NCBI RefSeq assembly: GCF_020150455.1
Contig: NZ_CP083740.1
Span: forward strand, 5,725,001 to 5,789,000
DNA length: 64,000 nucleotides
DNA from: Bremerella sp. TYQ1
Lineage (GTDB): Bacteria > Planctomycetota > Planctomycetia > Pirellulales > Pirellulaceae
Direction of reading: 5' to 3'
Shown here: positions 43,977 through 53,295 of the stretch, in pieces
How positions within the stretch are numbered: position 1 is the first letter of the stretch
Layout of the letters: each line of letters begins with the position of its first letter
Translations under genes and position numbers: made by a program
The notes under the pieces: generated by a model
Told to the model about the DNA's origin: nothing
The model's database searches: none
Seen by the model: only the letters and a program-made list of their open reading frames with translations

Positions 43977-45449
43977 TTAACGACGCCGCTTTTTGAGCTT
44001 GTTTTTAAGTTTACTCTTCATCTTCTTCTGGTTCTGGACATCCTTGGCGGTCATCCGTTTGCCAGTGCCTTGCTTGGCTTTTTTCATTTTGCCGGTCGGA
44101 TCCATCAGCTCGCCACTGCGAAGCTTCCGCATCATGTCCATGGCACCGCCCATGCCGCCCCCGGCCATTCCCTTCATCAGCGAAGCCATACTGTCGAACT
44201 GTTTGATCAGCTCGTTGACTTCTTGGGGGGAAACGCCTGAGCCCTTGGCGATACGTTGGCGACGGCTGTTGTCGATCAGCTTGGGATCGTTGCGTTCCGC
44301 GGCGGTCATCGAATCGATCATGCCGCCGAGCCGCTTCATCTCTTTCTCGTGGTCGCCCCCTTGCAGCATCTTGGTCATTTCGCCCATGCCAGGCATCATG
44401 CCGAGCATCTTCTGCATGAGGCCTGGGCGTGCGATTTGATTCAACTGCTTACGGAAGTCGTCCAGGGTGAACTGTCCTTTTTGCAGACGTTCTTGCGTCT
44501 TCTGGACTTGTTCCTGATCGAACTCGCGTTGGGCGGTCTCGAAGAGCGACTGAATGTCACCCATTCCGAGAATACGACCGGCCATTCGGTCAGGGTGGAA
44601 AGGCTCGAGGCCATCCATCCGTTCGCTGACACCGATGAATTTGATCGGTACGCCGGTCACATGTTTGACCGACAGCAATGCACCGCCTCGGGCATCGCCG
44701 TCGAGCTTTGTCATGATGACGCCGTCAAGCTCCAAAGCGTCGTTGAACGCCTTGGCGCTGTTCACTGCATCTTGGCCTGTCATGCCGTCAACGACGAGGA
44801 ACGCCTGGTCTGGCTGGACCTTCAGGTCGATTGTCTTGAGCTGTTGCATCAGCTCTTCGTCGATGGCAAGACGGCCTGCGGTATCGAGGATCACCACGTC
44901 GATGCCGTTTTCGCGGGCATGTTTCACCGCGTTTTGGCAGACAGAGATCGGGTCGGTTGCCCCTTCTTCGCTATAAACAGGGGTGTCGACACTCTTACCG
45001 ACGATGTGCAGCTGCTCGACGGCGGCGGGGCGCTGAAGGTCGGCAGCACACAGAAGGGCTTTTTTGCCCTCCGAGCCGATCAAGCGGGCCAGCTTACCGC
45101 AAGTTGTCGTCTTACCGGCACCCTGCAGACCGCACATCATCAGGACGGTGACGTCCTTTGTCAGATGCAGGCTTGGATCGGAATCGCCACCCAGAAGCTC
45201 GATCAATGCTTCATTGACGATACCAACAAGCTGCTGTTCAGGCTTCAGCGACTTCAAAACGTCCTGACCGACAGCTTTGTCGGAGACGTCGTTCATGAAA
45301 GCCTTGACGACATCGTAACTTACGTCGGCCTCGAGCAAGGCCGTCTCGACCATTTTAAGGCCTTCTCGCATGTTCGACTCGGTCAATCGGCCTTGTCCGC
45401 GCAGCGTCTTAAACGCTGATCGTAAGCCGTCTTGTAACGAGTCCAACAT
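43977..45449 (-). CDS. ffh: Signal recognition particle protein Ffh
   Basis: Ffh is the SRP GTPase that targets nascent membrane proteins. The NG domain has GLQGAGKTTTCGKLA, DTAGRLAID and TKLDGDARGG. The M domain is methionine-rich (MQKMLGMMPGMGEM and MAGGGMGGAMDMM) and ends in a basic Lys/Arg tail. The length of 490 residues is slightly above average. It begins the ffh-rpsP-trmD-rplS unit, with a 52-base gap to rpsP. No 4.5S RNA gene was found nearby. Confidence 0.98.
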   Translation of the reverse strand: MLDSLQDGLRSAFKTLRGQGRLTESNMREGLKMVETALLEADVSYDVVKAFMNDVSDKAVGQDVLKSLKPEQQLVGIVNEALIELLGGDSDPSLHLTKDVTVLMMCGLQGAGKTTTCGKLARLIGSEGKKALLCAADLQRPAAVEQLHIVGKSVDTPVYSEEGATDPISVCQNAVKHARENGIDVVILDTAGRLAIDEELMQQLKTIDLKVQPDQAFLVVDGMTGQDAVNSAKAFNDALELDGVIMTKLDGDARGGALLSVKHVTGVPIKFIGVSERMDGLEPFHPDRMAGRILGMGDIQSLFETAQREFDQEQVQKTQERLQKGQFTLDDFRKQLNQIARPGLMQKMLGMMPGMGEMTKMLQGGDHEKEMKRLGGMIDSMTAAERNDPKLIDNSRRQRIAKGSGVSPQEVNELIKQFDSMASLMKGMAGGGMGGAMDMMRKLRSGELMDPTGKMKKAKQGTGKRMTAKDVQNQKKMKSKLKNKLKKRRR

Positions 45450-45660
45450 GGAAAGTATGCCTAATGATCGAATTTACGCGTCACAGGGAGTTCGCTTTAG
45501 GGTTGGAATTCTTGCTGCCAAAAAGGCAAAGCAACCCTATGGACCGCTCCCGAGAGATGGGTCGAAACGCGTATTCTAGCGAACCCCACGGCAGGTTGGC
45601 AATTGGTAATGCCGAGATGCGAGCCGGTTTTTCCTGTGGTAGCGACCCCGCAATGGGGGG

Positions 45661-46689
45661 CTAGTTGGTGCCAGGTGGTCGCTTTGAGAGATCCACGAGG
45701 GTTTTCACGATTTTCGCTTTATGGTCGTCGGGCAATATCAAATACCGATCGCGACCGTCCTCTTTGGGGGTAAAGCTCGTGTGCGATTGGTCATTGATCG
45801 AGACGGTTCCTGGCGGCGAAAGCTCGAATTGGCCTGCATCTGGCCGAACGGCATAAAGCACCGAGGTCAAATCCCAGGTGGGACGATCATGAGGTGGAGG
45901 GCTGTACAGGTAGTACGCCTCTGGAAGCGGATGATGCTCCGCATACAGATAGTCTTTTTCGATGCTCTGGTGAGGGTAGGGGAGAGCAATGCCGATTTCA
46001 TAGCCGCTCCAGATAATAGGAGTCGGCCATTCCTTGCTCAGCTTCTGAGCGGCTGCTAAGTCCATCTTTATGTTGTATTCGCCATAGGCTCCTGGCTTTC
46101 CGGGAATCTTAGCGAAAGCTCCCCCCATAACGGAAATGAATTTGACTTTCTCCTTCGCGAGTTCTTTTCCACCGAGTGGACTGATATCGTCTCCGGGCGA
46201 AGAGAGTAGATTCGCCAAGTTCGTGGAAAAACCAACCTGAGCAATGACGACCGACTTCGGTTCAGCTGCCACCAGGGTTCGCCGTAATAGCTTCACCGCA
46301 TCCTCAGCATCTTGGCCTGACATCAAGTCATGTGGGAATCGCTGTTTGCCAGAGTCTTTGGTGTTGGCGAGGCCAAGGAATTTGCCTTCGGTGTCGGTCA
46401 CACCGCTGTTACAAACCCCGATTGGGATGTCGCCACGGCCATAAAACGTATTCACTGCATCCGTGAACGCTGCCGCTGATGGATGGTCCTTCGTAATCGT
46501 GACAGCCAGCAATTGACACTCGCCCATGTCTTCCAGCGAATGGATCATTGCCAACGCAAGTACGTCGTCGACATCGTTCCCAATATCCGTATCAAAAATC
46601 AGCGGGACAGGTTTATCGCTGCTTTGTGCAAGTGAGGCAGAAGCAGCGAAGAGCACGCAGAACGTGGTCACGATCAGTCGAGGTAGCAT
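45661..46689 (-). CDS. Secreted nucleoside hydrolase-like protein
   Basis: A signal peptide (residues 1-21, ending ASLAQ) precedes an IUNH-type domain with the calcium-binding motif DTDIGNDVDD, GDIPIGVCN and VSINDQSHTSF-like C-terminal part. The family cleaves the N-glycosidic bond of ribonucleosides; here the exported location suggests use of external nucleosides or modified sugars. Some conserved contacts differ from E. coli enzymes, so the substrate is open. It stands 36 bases from the thioredoxin/NHL gene, on the same strand and downstream of it. Confidence 0.88.
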   Translation of the reverse strand: MLPRLIVTTFCVLFAASASLAQSSDKPVPLIFDTDIGNDVDDVLALAMIHSLEDMGECQLLAVTITKDHPSAAAFTDAVNTFYGRGDIPIGVCNSGVTDTEGKFLGLANTKDSGKQRFPHDLMSGQDAEDAVKLLRRTLVAAEPKSVVIAQVGFSTNLANLLSSPGDDISPLGGKELAKEKVKFISVMGGAFAKIPGKPGAYGEYNIKMDLAAAQKLSKEWPTPIIWSGYEIGIALPYPHQSIEKDYLYAEHHPLPEAYYLYSPPPHDRPTWDLTSVLYAVRPDAGQFELSPPGTVSINDQSHTSFTPKEDGRDRYLILPDDHKAKIVKTLVDLSKRPPGTN

Positions 46690-46725
46690 GGCGTTCGGTG
46701 GGGCAAAAGTCAGGGGGGAGGGTTT

Positions 46726-48528
46726 CTACTTCTGAATCGCGCCTTCAGGTAGGGCTGGTCGCTTTTTAAGGGGGAGCGGTTTCAAGCCTTTGATTTCCAG
46801 CGTTGAAACCTTCTTGCTTTCCAGGTCCAGCACGCGAATCAGGTGGTTGTTGGTGTCTGCGATGTAAAGCTTGCCGTTGGCGTGAGCGAGGCCTGCCGGT
46901 TCATCAAATTGGGCAGGATCATTTGCGATGCCAGGTTCTCCCGTGCCAGCGATGGTGGTCACCTCACCTGTCGCTGCATCGACTGCTTTTATCTTGTTGT
47001 TGTACGTGTCGGTCGTGTAGATGATGCCATCGACGTAACAAACACCAAGCGCATGCTGAAGCTTGGCTGTCTTGGGGCCACCATCAACGTCGCCAAAGCT
47101 GAACAGACGGCCGTAGGGCAAATGGGCCGTGCCGATCACGGTTTTTACGTTGCCTTCTGGATCGAATGGAACGCCACGGATCGAGCTTCCTTCGCTGTCG
47201 GCAACGTAAAGCCATGTGCCATCGGAAGTCAGGCCAGATGGCTGAGCGAACGACGAAAACCCTTGCTGATAGGGGACCGGCGGCAGCAGCGGACCATCGA
47301 CAATGTCTTCGCGGCCGTTTCCTGCGTAGGGGCCAATTTCGGATTCGTCCAGCGTCATCTTCCAGATCTGGTGAGGACCGGCCATGGCGATATAAAGATC
47401 GTCACCATGCGGCCAAAGTGCCCAGGGGCTGTTGATTGGAGTCGTCTTAGGTAAACCAATGAAGCGATCCGGCAGGCTGGCGATCGTCGCGTTTTCGCCC
47501 ATACCTGGCCAATTGTTACGAGCCTGTTGGCCGACGCCTGCGATGGTGGTGACGTTCTTTTCCTTCAAGTCAACTTTGCGGATCAAATGGTTCTCGGTGT
47601 CAGCGACATACAAAGTGTCCTGTACGAGCGCCATTCCTTGTGGGTGATCGAACTGGGCTGATTTATAGCCTCCGTCCGCCGAGCCAATGTCGCCACTTCC
47701 GATGACATCCAGCGTTTCTCCGTCAAACGATGTAATCACGATTCGGTTATGGTTGCTGTCCGAGATGAAGAGCCGTTTCGACTTTTCATCGGCAAGTACT
47801 TTGCCGGGAAAGCGAAGCTGAGTTGGATCTTGGCTGTACGCGAGTAAGTCGAATTGAATCGGTGTCTCGTCTAGCGAGCCGTTCTCTCGATAGTAGCCCA
47901 TCGCTTCATTTAAGATCGTGCGGATATCGTCCGCTTTGAACTCTCCGCGACGAAGGTAGACGACGTTGCCTTCAGGATCGATCAGGTACATTGTCGGCCA
48001 ACTGCTGACGTTGTAGCTGTTCCAGATTTTCATTTCGTTATCGTTGACGACTGGATGTTCGATCTCGTATCGCAAAATGGCTTCGCGGATATTTTGCGGG
48101 TCTTTTTCCGTGTCAAACTTAGCCGAGTGGACCCCGATTACGACCAGCTGGTTAGGGAATTCATGTTCTAGCTTCTTAAGTTCTGGAAGGATGTGAATGC
48201 AGTTGATGCAGCAGTATGTCCAGAAATCGAGGAGGACAAACTTGCCTTTCAGCTCTTTCAACTCGAGCGGGCCCTTGGTGTTCATCCATTCCATTTCTTG
48301 AGGAAATGGCGGAGCAGGGATACGTGCTTTGAAGGGATGGACTGGCGCCGCTGCAGGCTTGTCTTTGTTGTCTGTGTCAGCATTTTCTTCTGTGGCAACT
48401 GGTTGCTGTTCTTCTGCCATGGCGAAGGGATGCGAAGTAGGGCTACCGCAGCCTACTAGTAGCAAGACAGCAGCGAACAGAGCTAGCTTGCGGAGAACTG
48501 GCTGGCTAGAAAATGGCACGTTCGACAT
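46726..48528 (-). CDS. Thioredoxin-fold and NHL-repeat lipoprotein (NHLRC2-like)
   Basis: The 600-residue protein starts with a lipoprotein signal (lipobox LVGC, Cys27), a Pro/Ala/Glu linker, and a thioredoxin-like domain with the active site CINC (Cys107 and Cys110) inside DFWTYCCINC. From about residue 240 it has a six-bladed NHL-type propeller (repeated DNNHLIRV-like ends such as ADTENHLIRKVD and ADTNNHLIRVLD). This combination is that of NHLRC2-type proteins. It is probably a thiol oxidoreductase anchored to the periplasmic side of the membrane; the partner is unknown. A perfect palindrome lies 30 bases upstream. Confidence 0.9.
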   Translation of the reverse strand: MSNVPFSSQPVLRKLALFAAVLLLVGCGSPTSHPFAMAEEQQPVATEENADTDNKDKPAAAPVHPFKARIPAPPFPQEMEWMNTKGPLELKELKGKFVLLDFWTYCCINCIHILPELKKLEHEFPNQLVVIGVHSAKFDTEKDPQNIREAILRYEIEHPVVNDNEMKIWNSYNVSSWPTMYLIDPEGNVVYLRRGEFKADDIRTILNEAMGYYRENGSLDETPIQFDLLAYSQDPTQLRFPGKVLADEKSKRLFISDSNHNRIVITSFDGETLDVIGSGDIGSADGGYKSAQFDHPQGMALVQDTLYVADTENHLIRKVDLKEKNVTTIAGVGQQARNNWPGMGENATIASLPDRFIGLPKTTPINSPWALWPHGDDLYIAMAGPHQIWKMTLDESEIGPYAGNGREDIVDGPLLPPVPYQQGFSSFAQPSGLTSDGTWLYVADSEGSSIRGVPFDPEGNVKTVIGTAHLPYGRLFSFGDVDGGPKTAKLQHALGVCYVDGIIYTTDTYNNKIKAVDAATGEVTTIAGTGEPGIANDPAQFDEPAGLAHANGKLYIADTNNHLIRVLDLESKKVSTLEIKGLKPLPLKKRPALPEGAIQK

Positions 48529-48926
48529 CGATATGACCTTCCGAGTTCAGGGGCAGGATTCCAATGAAATTGGAACGAATTCAGGAGAGAAAGGCTGTAA
48601 TAATCCGTACAATAGCAGATAGGCAAACCGGTGAGGACCGTCTCCCGTTAACCTTTTCCACCGTCTCCAGTGTGCTTGCTGCTACCACCCTTGCGTGGTG
48701 TGCTTTAAGCATCTTGAAAAAAATCCTGGGGCGATCATGGATTTTAGCCGACAAAGTATAACGATTATAGCGATTATTCCGGGCAGCCCCGGAAACGATA
48801 TTTTCGAACGTGCACCCATGAATGTGCTACCTTTGGTGGAATGGTCTCATGGTGGACGAGTCCGCACGGCTCGTACCCAATCCTACCCCTTCCGACCATG
48901 CCCGCCAAATATCGGAGGATCAAACC
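48529..48926. other. Divergent intergenic region with inverted repeats
   Basis: About 400 bases without a convincing gene. TTCCAAT (48559-48565) and ATTGGAA (48569-48575) form a palindrome upstream of the minus-strand gene. TTCCGGG (48777-48783) and CCCGGAA (48788-48794) form a second stem with a 4-base loop CAGC. Both are candidate operators or RNA hairpins. The GGAGGA at 48915 belongs to the next gene. Confidence 0.4.
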
Positions 48927-49928
48927 GTGTTTCGTAAAGTATGGCTCGCCGTCTGTCTGGTACCTCTTGTGGCTTCCGTTGGCTATAGCCAGGAATGGGC
49001 GAACAAGATGTTTAAGGTTCGCACGCACGACTTCGGTGCAGTGGCCAAGGGTGCCAAGGTTTACTACGAGTTCGAAATCGAGAACATCTACGAAGAAACT
49101 GTTCACATTGCCAGTGTCCGTTCCAGCTGCGGTTGCACGAGCCCCTCGATTAAGAACGACACTCTCAAGACATGGGAAAAGGGCGCGATCGTCGCCAAAT
49201 TGAATACGGACAGTTTTCTGGGACACAAAAGTGCCACCGTCACTGTTACGATCGACAAACCTTTCTATGCAGAAGTCCAGCTGAACGTTTCGACGAACAT
49301 CCGCGGCGACGTGGTCTTCGAGCCTGGTTCCGTCCAGTTTGGCAACGTCCAGCTAGGGGAAGCCAGTGTCGCCAAAGTGCACGTGACTCAGGCTGGTCGC
49401 AGTGATTGGCAAATCACCGACGTGCGTAGCAACGATGACTACCTTGGAGTCGATCTGAAAGAAACCAATCGTGGCGGCGGACGTGTCGGTTACGACTTAA
49501 CGGTTCACCTGAAAGATAACGCTCCGGTTGGTTTTATTTCGAGCCAATTGGCCCTGATCACCAACGACGGCAGCAGCCGCTCGGTTTCATTGCCAGTGGA
49601 AGGCAAAGTCGAATCGCCATTGAACGTCAGCCCGAGTGCATTGTCGCTGGGTGAGCTTCAGCCAGGCGAAAAGACCGAGGCGAAGTTGATCGTACGAGCA
49701 AAGAAGCCATTCAAGATCACTAACGTTCAGTGCGATAGCGAATGCTTCCAGTTCGCGGCGTTGTCGGAAGAGCCAAAGAAGCTTCACTTCCTGCCGCTGA
49801 CGTTCACCGCTGGAAAAGATGGCGGCACTGTCGTGAAGAAGATTACGATCGAAACCGATCTCGGTAACGGAATCAGTGGCGAATCGGTTGCGACTGCCGT
49901 CGTTAAGGAAGCAAATTCCGAAACCTAA
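48927..49928 (+). CDS. Secreted DUF1573 protein with three Ig-like domains
   Basis: The 333-residue product has a signal peptide (FRKVWLAVCLVPLVASVGYS) and about three Ig-like beta domains. The first has the DUF1573 signature HDFGAVAKGAKVYYEFEIEN followed by RSSCGCTSPSI with the CGC. These proteins are exported and abundant in planctomycetes; their role is unknown. The start is GTG at 48927, since GGAGGA stands seven bases upstream and the signal peptide begins there. A strong terminator follows. Confidence 0.86.
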   Translation: MFRKVWLAVCLVPLVASVGYSQEWANKMFKVRTHDFGAVAKGAKVYYEFEIENIYEETVHIASVRSSCGCTSPSIKNDTLKTWEKGAIVAKLNTDSFLGHKSATVTVTIDKPFYAEVQLNVSTNIRGDVVFEPGSVQFGNVQLGEASVAKVHVTQAGRSDWQITDVRSNDDYLGVDLKETNRGGGRVGYDLTVHLKDNAPVGFISSQLALITNDGSSRSVSLPVEGKVESPLNVSPSALSLGELQPGEKTEAKLIVRAKKPFKITNVQCDSECFQFAALSEEPKKLHFLPLTFTAGKDGGTVVKKITIETDLGNGISGESVATAVVKEANSET

Positions 49929-49951
49929 AATCAGGTCTCTCAAAAACTTTC

Positions 49952-49988
49952 AAAGGCCCAGTTTCACTAGCGAAACTGGGCCTTTTTT
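49952..49988. terminator. Bidirectional terminator between the DUF1573 gene and cstA
   Basis: A 14-base-pair perfect stem (49952-49965 with 49972-49985), a six-base loop and flanking T (right) and A (left). It ends the plus-strand gene at 49928 and cstA at 49994. Confidence 0.92.
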
Positions 49989-49993
49989 CGTTT

Positions 49994-51877
49994 CTAGTTG
50001 TCGGCAGCAACGATCGGTTTCTTTTCCGGCAATGGCGGAAGCGACTCTTCCAGCACCCCCTTCACTTTGGGCCACATCACGATGGCCTCGAACAGCATCC
50101 AGGCTTGCAGGATTAGCACCCCGATCCCGAGCACTGCGAGAAGCACTTTGTGTTCCGCCAGATAGCCATGGTCGGAAAACAGGTTGTACGACATCGCTAA
50201 GAATGGCAGAACCAGCATGGCGATCATTGGTATTGCGATAAACCAAATCGGTTTGTTTCTTCGCCACAGGTAAAACGCGGTGACCATCATTGCCAGTCCA
50301 GCAAGTAGCTGATTCATCGCACCAAACAGTGGCCAAAGCAGCGTTCCGCCGCGCCCCGGGATCGGGCCAGCGAATATCGCGATACCTAAAGCTGATAGCA
50401 CTGCCACGGCGGTCGCCGCATATTTACCGGAAAGTGGTCGAGTGACAGGATTCGACACGAACAATTCCTGTAGCACGTACCGTTGTAATCGGGTCGCGGT
50501 ATCCAGTGTTGTTGCTGCGAAGTTTGCGACTAGCACCGCAATAATGCTGATCCCGATCTCTAGTGGAATTCCGATCGCGGAAAGGAAGTTCGCTCCGCCT
50601 TCCACAAACGCAGCGACCAAGTCTTTTAAGCCAAATGCCGACCAGCCTTTGGACATGTCGTACCTCATTTCCCACGCAGCGCGACCCATGATCGGTTCGC
50701 CATCGGCATTGGTAAGTGCGGTGTAGGCGAAGCCACCATCCTCGGTCGGAGCACCTTCAAAGATGCCCATCCCAACGCCTGCACAGCAAGCCAGGATCAC
50801 GATCACAGCCAAGCCACCTTCCAGCAGCATGGCCCCATAACCGATGTACTGAGCGTCCGATTCTTTTTCGACTTGTTTACTTGATGTACCGCTACTTACC
50901 AGGCAATGAAACCCACTGCATGCGCCACAAGCGATGGTAATGAACAAGAACGGGAAAATGGGGGGAGCCCCTTCTGGCATTTGTTGAGCCACGGCGGGTG
51001 TCGACTCGGCTAAATCAGCGGCCCCTGTTACGCTTGCGACGAGCAGACCGACAAAAAGCAACGCAAGAGCCACCAGCAGTTGATGGCTATTCACGTAATC
51101 TCGCGGCTGCAGCAACAACCAAACGGGTAACACGGATGCCACGAAGCAGTAAATCAAAAGAATGACCGTCCAAATAACTAACGCGCTCAGGTAGGGGTTT
51201 TGAGCCAATTCAGGACTGAGCACGTCTGACATGATTTGTGACAAGTCAATCGGCAGATAATACACACCGACATAGATCGAAGCGTAAACGATCGCCAATG
51301 CGACCAATGACGGGATCAGTAGGTGAGCATCTTTCTTGCGGGCATATATTCCCAATGCAATCGCAATCGGCATGCTGATCCAAACGGGTAAGACCGTTTG
51401 CGGGTAAATGGCAAAGATGCTTGCGACCACCAATCCAAAGATCGCGAGAACCACCATCAGCGCTGAGGCCAACACCAGAAGGAACAGGTACTTTGCCCGC
51501 TTGTTGATCATTCGACCAGCGATTTCGCCGACCGTTTGCCCGCGATTTCGTAGTGAGATAATCAGCGAACCTAAATCGTGAACGGCACCCACGAAAATCG
51601 ATCCGAACACCACCCACAAAAGGGCCGGCAGCCAACCCCAAAACACGGCAATCGCCGGCCCCACGATTGGGCCTGTCCCGGCGATACTCGTAAAGTGATG
51701 GCCAAACACCACTTGGCGATCGGTAGGGCAGTAGTCGATGTCGTCTTGCAGCTGTTTGCTTGGGACTTCGCGACTGTCGTCGAGGTCGAAGATCTTCTTC
51801 GATAGCCAGCGCCCATAGGTGTTATAGGCAACAATAAAGCCAACGAATGAAAGAACGGCGACAATTAACGTGGACAT
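49994..51877 (-). CDS. cstA: Carbon starvation/pyruvate transporter CstA
   Basis: CstA is a membrane protein with many helices that in E. coli takes up pyruvate or peptides under carbon limitation. Family signs are GHHFTSIAGTGPIVGPAIAVFWGWLPAL, GAVHDLGSLIISLRNRGQTVGEIAG and the LLAGLAMMVTAFYLW region. I used the ATG at 51877 because the product then starts with the first helix (MSTLIVAVLSF); an ATG at 51916 would add 13 residues and lies next to a hairpin. Neither has a clear ribosome site. It ends 9 bases from a bidirectional terminator. Confidence 0.93.
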   Translation of the reverse strand: MSTLIVAVLSFVGFIVAYNTYGRWLSKKIFDLDDSREVPSKQLQDDIDYCPTDRQVVFGHHFTSIAGTGPIVGPAIAVFWGWLPALLWVVFGSIFVGAVHDLGSLIISLRNRGQTVGEIAGRMINKRAKYLFLLVLASALMVVLAIFGLVVASIFAIYPQTVLPVWISMPIAIALGIYARKKDAHLLIPSLVALAIVYASIYVGVYYLPIDLSQIMSDVLSPELAQNPYLSALVIWTVILLIYCFVASVLPVWLLLQPRDYVNSHQLLVALALLFVGLLVASVTGAADLAESTPAVAQQMPEGAPPIFPFLFITIACGACSGFHCLVSSGTSSKQVEKESDAQYIGYGAMLLEGGLAVIVILACCAGVGMGIFEGAPTEDGGFAYTALTNADGEPIMGRAAWEMRYDMSKGWSAFGLKDLVAAFVEGGANFLSAIGIPLEIGISIIAVLVANFAATTLDTATRLQRYVLQELFVSNPVTRPLSGKYAATAVAVLSALGIAIFAGPIPGRGGTLLWPLFGAMNQLLAGLAMMVTAFYLWRRNKPIWFIAIPMIAMLVLPFLAMSYNLFSDHGYLAEHKVLLAVLGIGVLILQAWMLFEAIVMWPKVKGVLEESLPPLPEKKPIVAADN

Positions 51878-51978
51878 AAGCGTAAAATACGTGTCACGGT
51901 GTGAGGCACCGTGCATCCAAGCGAGGAGTGAACGTGATGGAGGGAGCGACGGGGATAGTGAGCCTAACCGCCTCCCCC

Positions 51979-51984
51979 TATAAT
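51979..51984 (+). promoter_or_regulatory. TATAAT box upstream of trxB
   Basis: A perfect TATAAT lies 92 bases before the trxB start codon; the -35 region, 17 bases upstream, is weak (TAGTGA). The reading is tentative. Confidence 0.35.
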
Positions 51985-52075
51985 GATGAATTCTCCAAGC
52001 GACGTGAATAGCTCACAAACGAACTGAGAAAAATTTTTTTCCCGGCTTAGCGCTTTCAGAAGGAATAGGTCAATC

Positions 52076-53137
52076 GTGTCGGAAAAGATTGAAAACGTCA
52101 TCATCGTCGGAAGTGGACCTGCGGGCTGGACCGCGGCTATTTATGCGGCTCGGGCAAACTTGAATCCCCTTCTGTACGAAGGTGCAGCGCTGCAAGAGCA
52201 TTACGACTTGGGCCGAGGACCGCTGGGCCAGCTTGCGATGACGACCGAAGTGGAGAACTTCCCAGGCTTCCCAGCTGGCGACCTGAGCGGTTACCTCGAC
52301 AATGCCATCGATGAAAGCCTGCGTCAGTACATGGCCCCACATCAAAAGCATGGTGTCAGCGGTCCAGAGCTGATGGAGCTGATGCGTCAGCAGGCCAAAA
52401 ACTTCGGTACACGCGTAGTGACTGACGACATTCTGGAAGTCGATTTCTCGGAACAGCCGTTCAAACTGAAGCCTCGTGAAGGGGAAGAGTGGTTGAAGGC
52501 TCGCTCGGTGATTATCGCTACTGGTGCCCGGGCAAACTACCTCGGCTTGGAATCGGAATCGAAGTTCAAAAACCGCGGCGTAAGCGCATGTGCCGTATGT
52601 GACGGTGCTTTGCCGCGTTTCCGCGAGAAGCCATGTATCGTTGTTGGTGGTGGTGACTCGGCCATCGAAGAAGCCGATTACATGAGCAAGTACAGCTCGA
52701 TCGTCTATCTCGTGCATCGTCGCGATAAATTCCGTGCTTCCCAAGCCATGGTCGATCGCGTTATGAACAACAAAAAGGTCGAAGTGGTTTGGAATCACGT
52801 CGTTACCGAAGTTCTCGGCGATGATCAAAACGGCGTGACTGGTGCAAAGTTGGCCAGCACTGTCGACGACTCGACGAAAGACCTCGAAGCGAGTGGTTTC
52901 TTCCTGGCCATCGGTCACACACCGAACACCGACTTCCTGAAGGGCAAGCTGGAAATGAACAACTCCGGCTACCTGAAATGGACGGTCCCATTCCGTACCA
53001 ATACCAGCGTCGATGGCGTTTTCGCTGCCGGTGACGTGGCCGACGATTACTACCGCCAGGCCATCACGGCCGCAGGAACTGGATGTATGTCGGCTCTCGA
53101 CGCCGAACGCTGGTTGGCCTCGCAGGGCTTGCATTAA
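52076..53137 (+). CDS. trxB: Thioredoxin reductase
   Basis: TrxB moves electrons from NADPH through FAD to thioredoxin. The 353-residue protein has [11 protein letters not shown] at the N terminus, the redox cysteines Cys172 and Cys175 in SACAVCDGA, and [13 protein letters not shown] plus the closing VFAAGDVAD. An extra segment of about 24 residues (about 69-94, [18 protein letters not shown]) stands between VENFPGFP and GPELMELM compared with the E. coli type. The start codon is GTG, after AGAAGGAATAGG. A perfect hairpin follows the gene. Confidence 0.95.
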   Translation: MSEKIENVIIVGSGPAGWTAAIYAARANLNPLLYEGAALQEHYDLGRGPLGQLAMTTEVENFPGFPAGDLSGYLDNAIDESLRQYMAPHQKHGVSGPELMELMRQQAKNFGTRVVTDDILEVDFSEQPFKLKPREGEEWLKARSVIIATGARANYLGLESESKFKNRGVSACAVCDGALPRFREKPCIVVGGGDSAIEEADYMSKYSSIVYLVHRRDKFRASQAMVDRVMNNKKVEVVWNHVVTEVLGDDQNGVTGAKLASTVDDSTKDLEASGFFLAIGHTPNTDFLKGKLEMNNSGYLKWTVPFRTNTSVDGVFAAGDVADDYYRQAITAAGTGCMSALDAERWLASQGLH

Positions 53138-53206
53138 GCAAAATTTGCAACCATCATTAAGGGCACTGAGAACCCTGCCGGTTCGGTGTGTCAACGAAAA
53201 ATCTCG

Positions 53207-53235
53207 GCAAGGGGAACGAAGATCGTTCCCCTTGC
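53207..53235 (+). promoter_or_regulatory. Perfect 12-base-pair hairpin in the leader of the Nramp-like gene
   Basis: GCAAGGGGAACG (53207-53218), loop AAGAT and CGTTCCCCTTGC (53224-53235) make a perfect stem. There is no T run after it, so it is not a plain terminator of trxB. It lies 61 bases before the next start and may be a regulatory leader element. Confidence 0.5.
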
Positions 53236-53295
53236 TGCTTATACTCCCCACCCCATCATCCCTTATCTACGCCAAGTCTGGGCGAAGGAATCGCT

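Noticed and set aside
45450..45660. Possible SRP RNA gene next to ffh
   Set aside because: The conserved SRP RNA loop motif was not found in this stretch.
53188..53295. Longer N terminus for the Nramp-like protein
   Set aside because: It would run through the perfect hairpin at 53207-53235; ATG 53296 has the better ribosome site.
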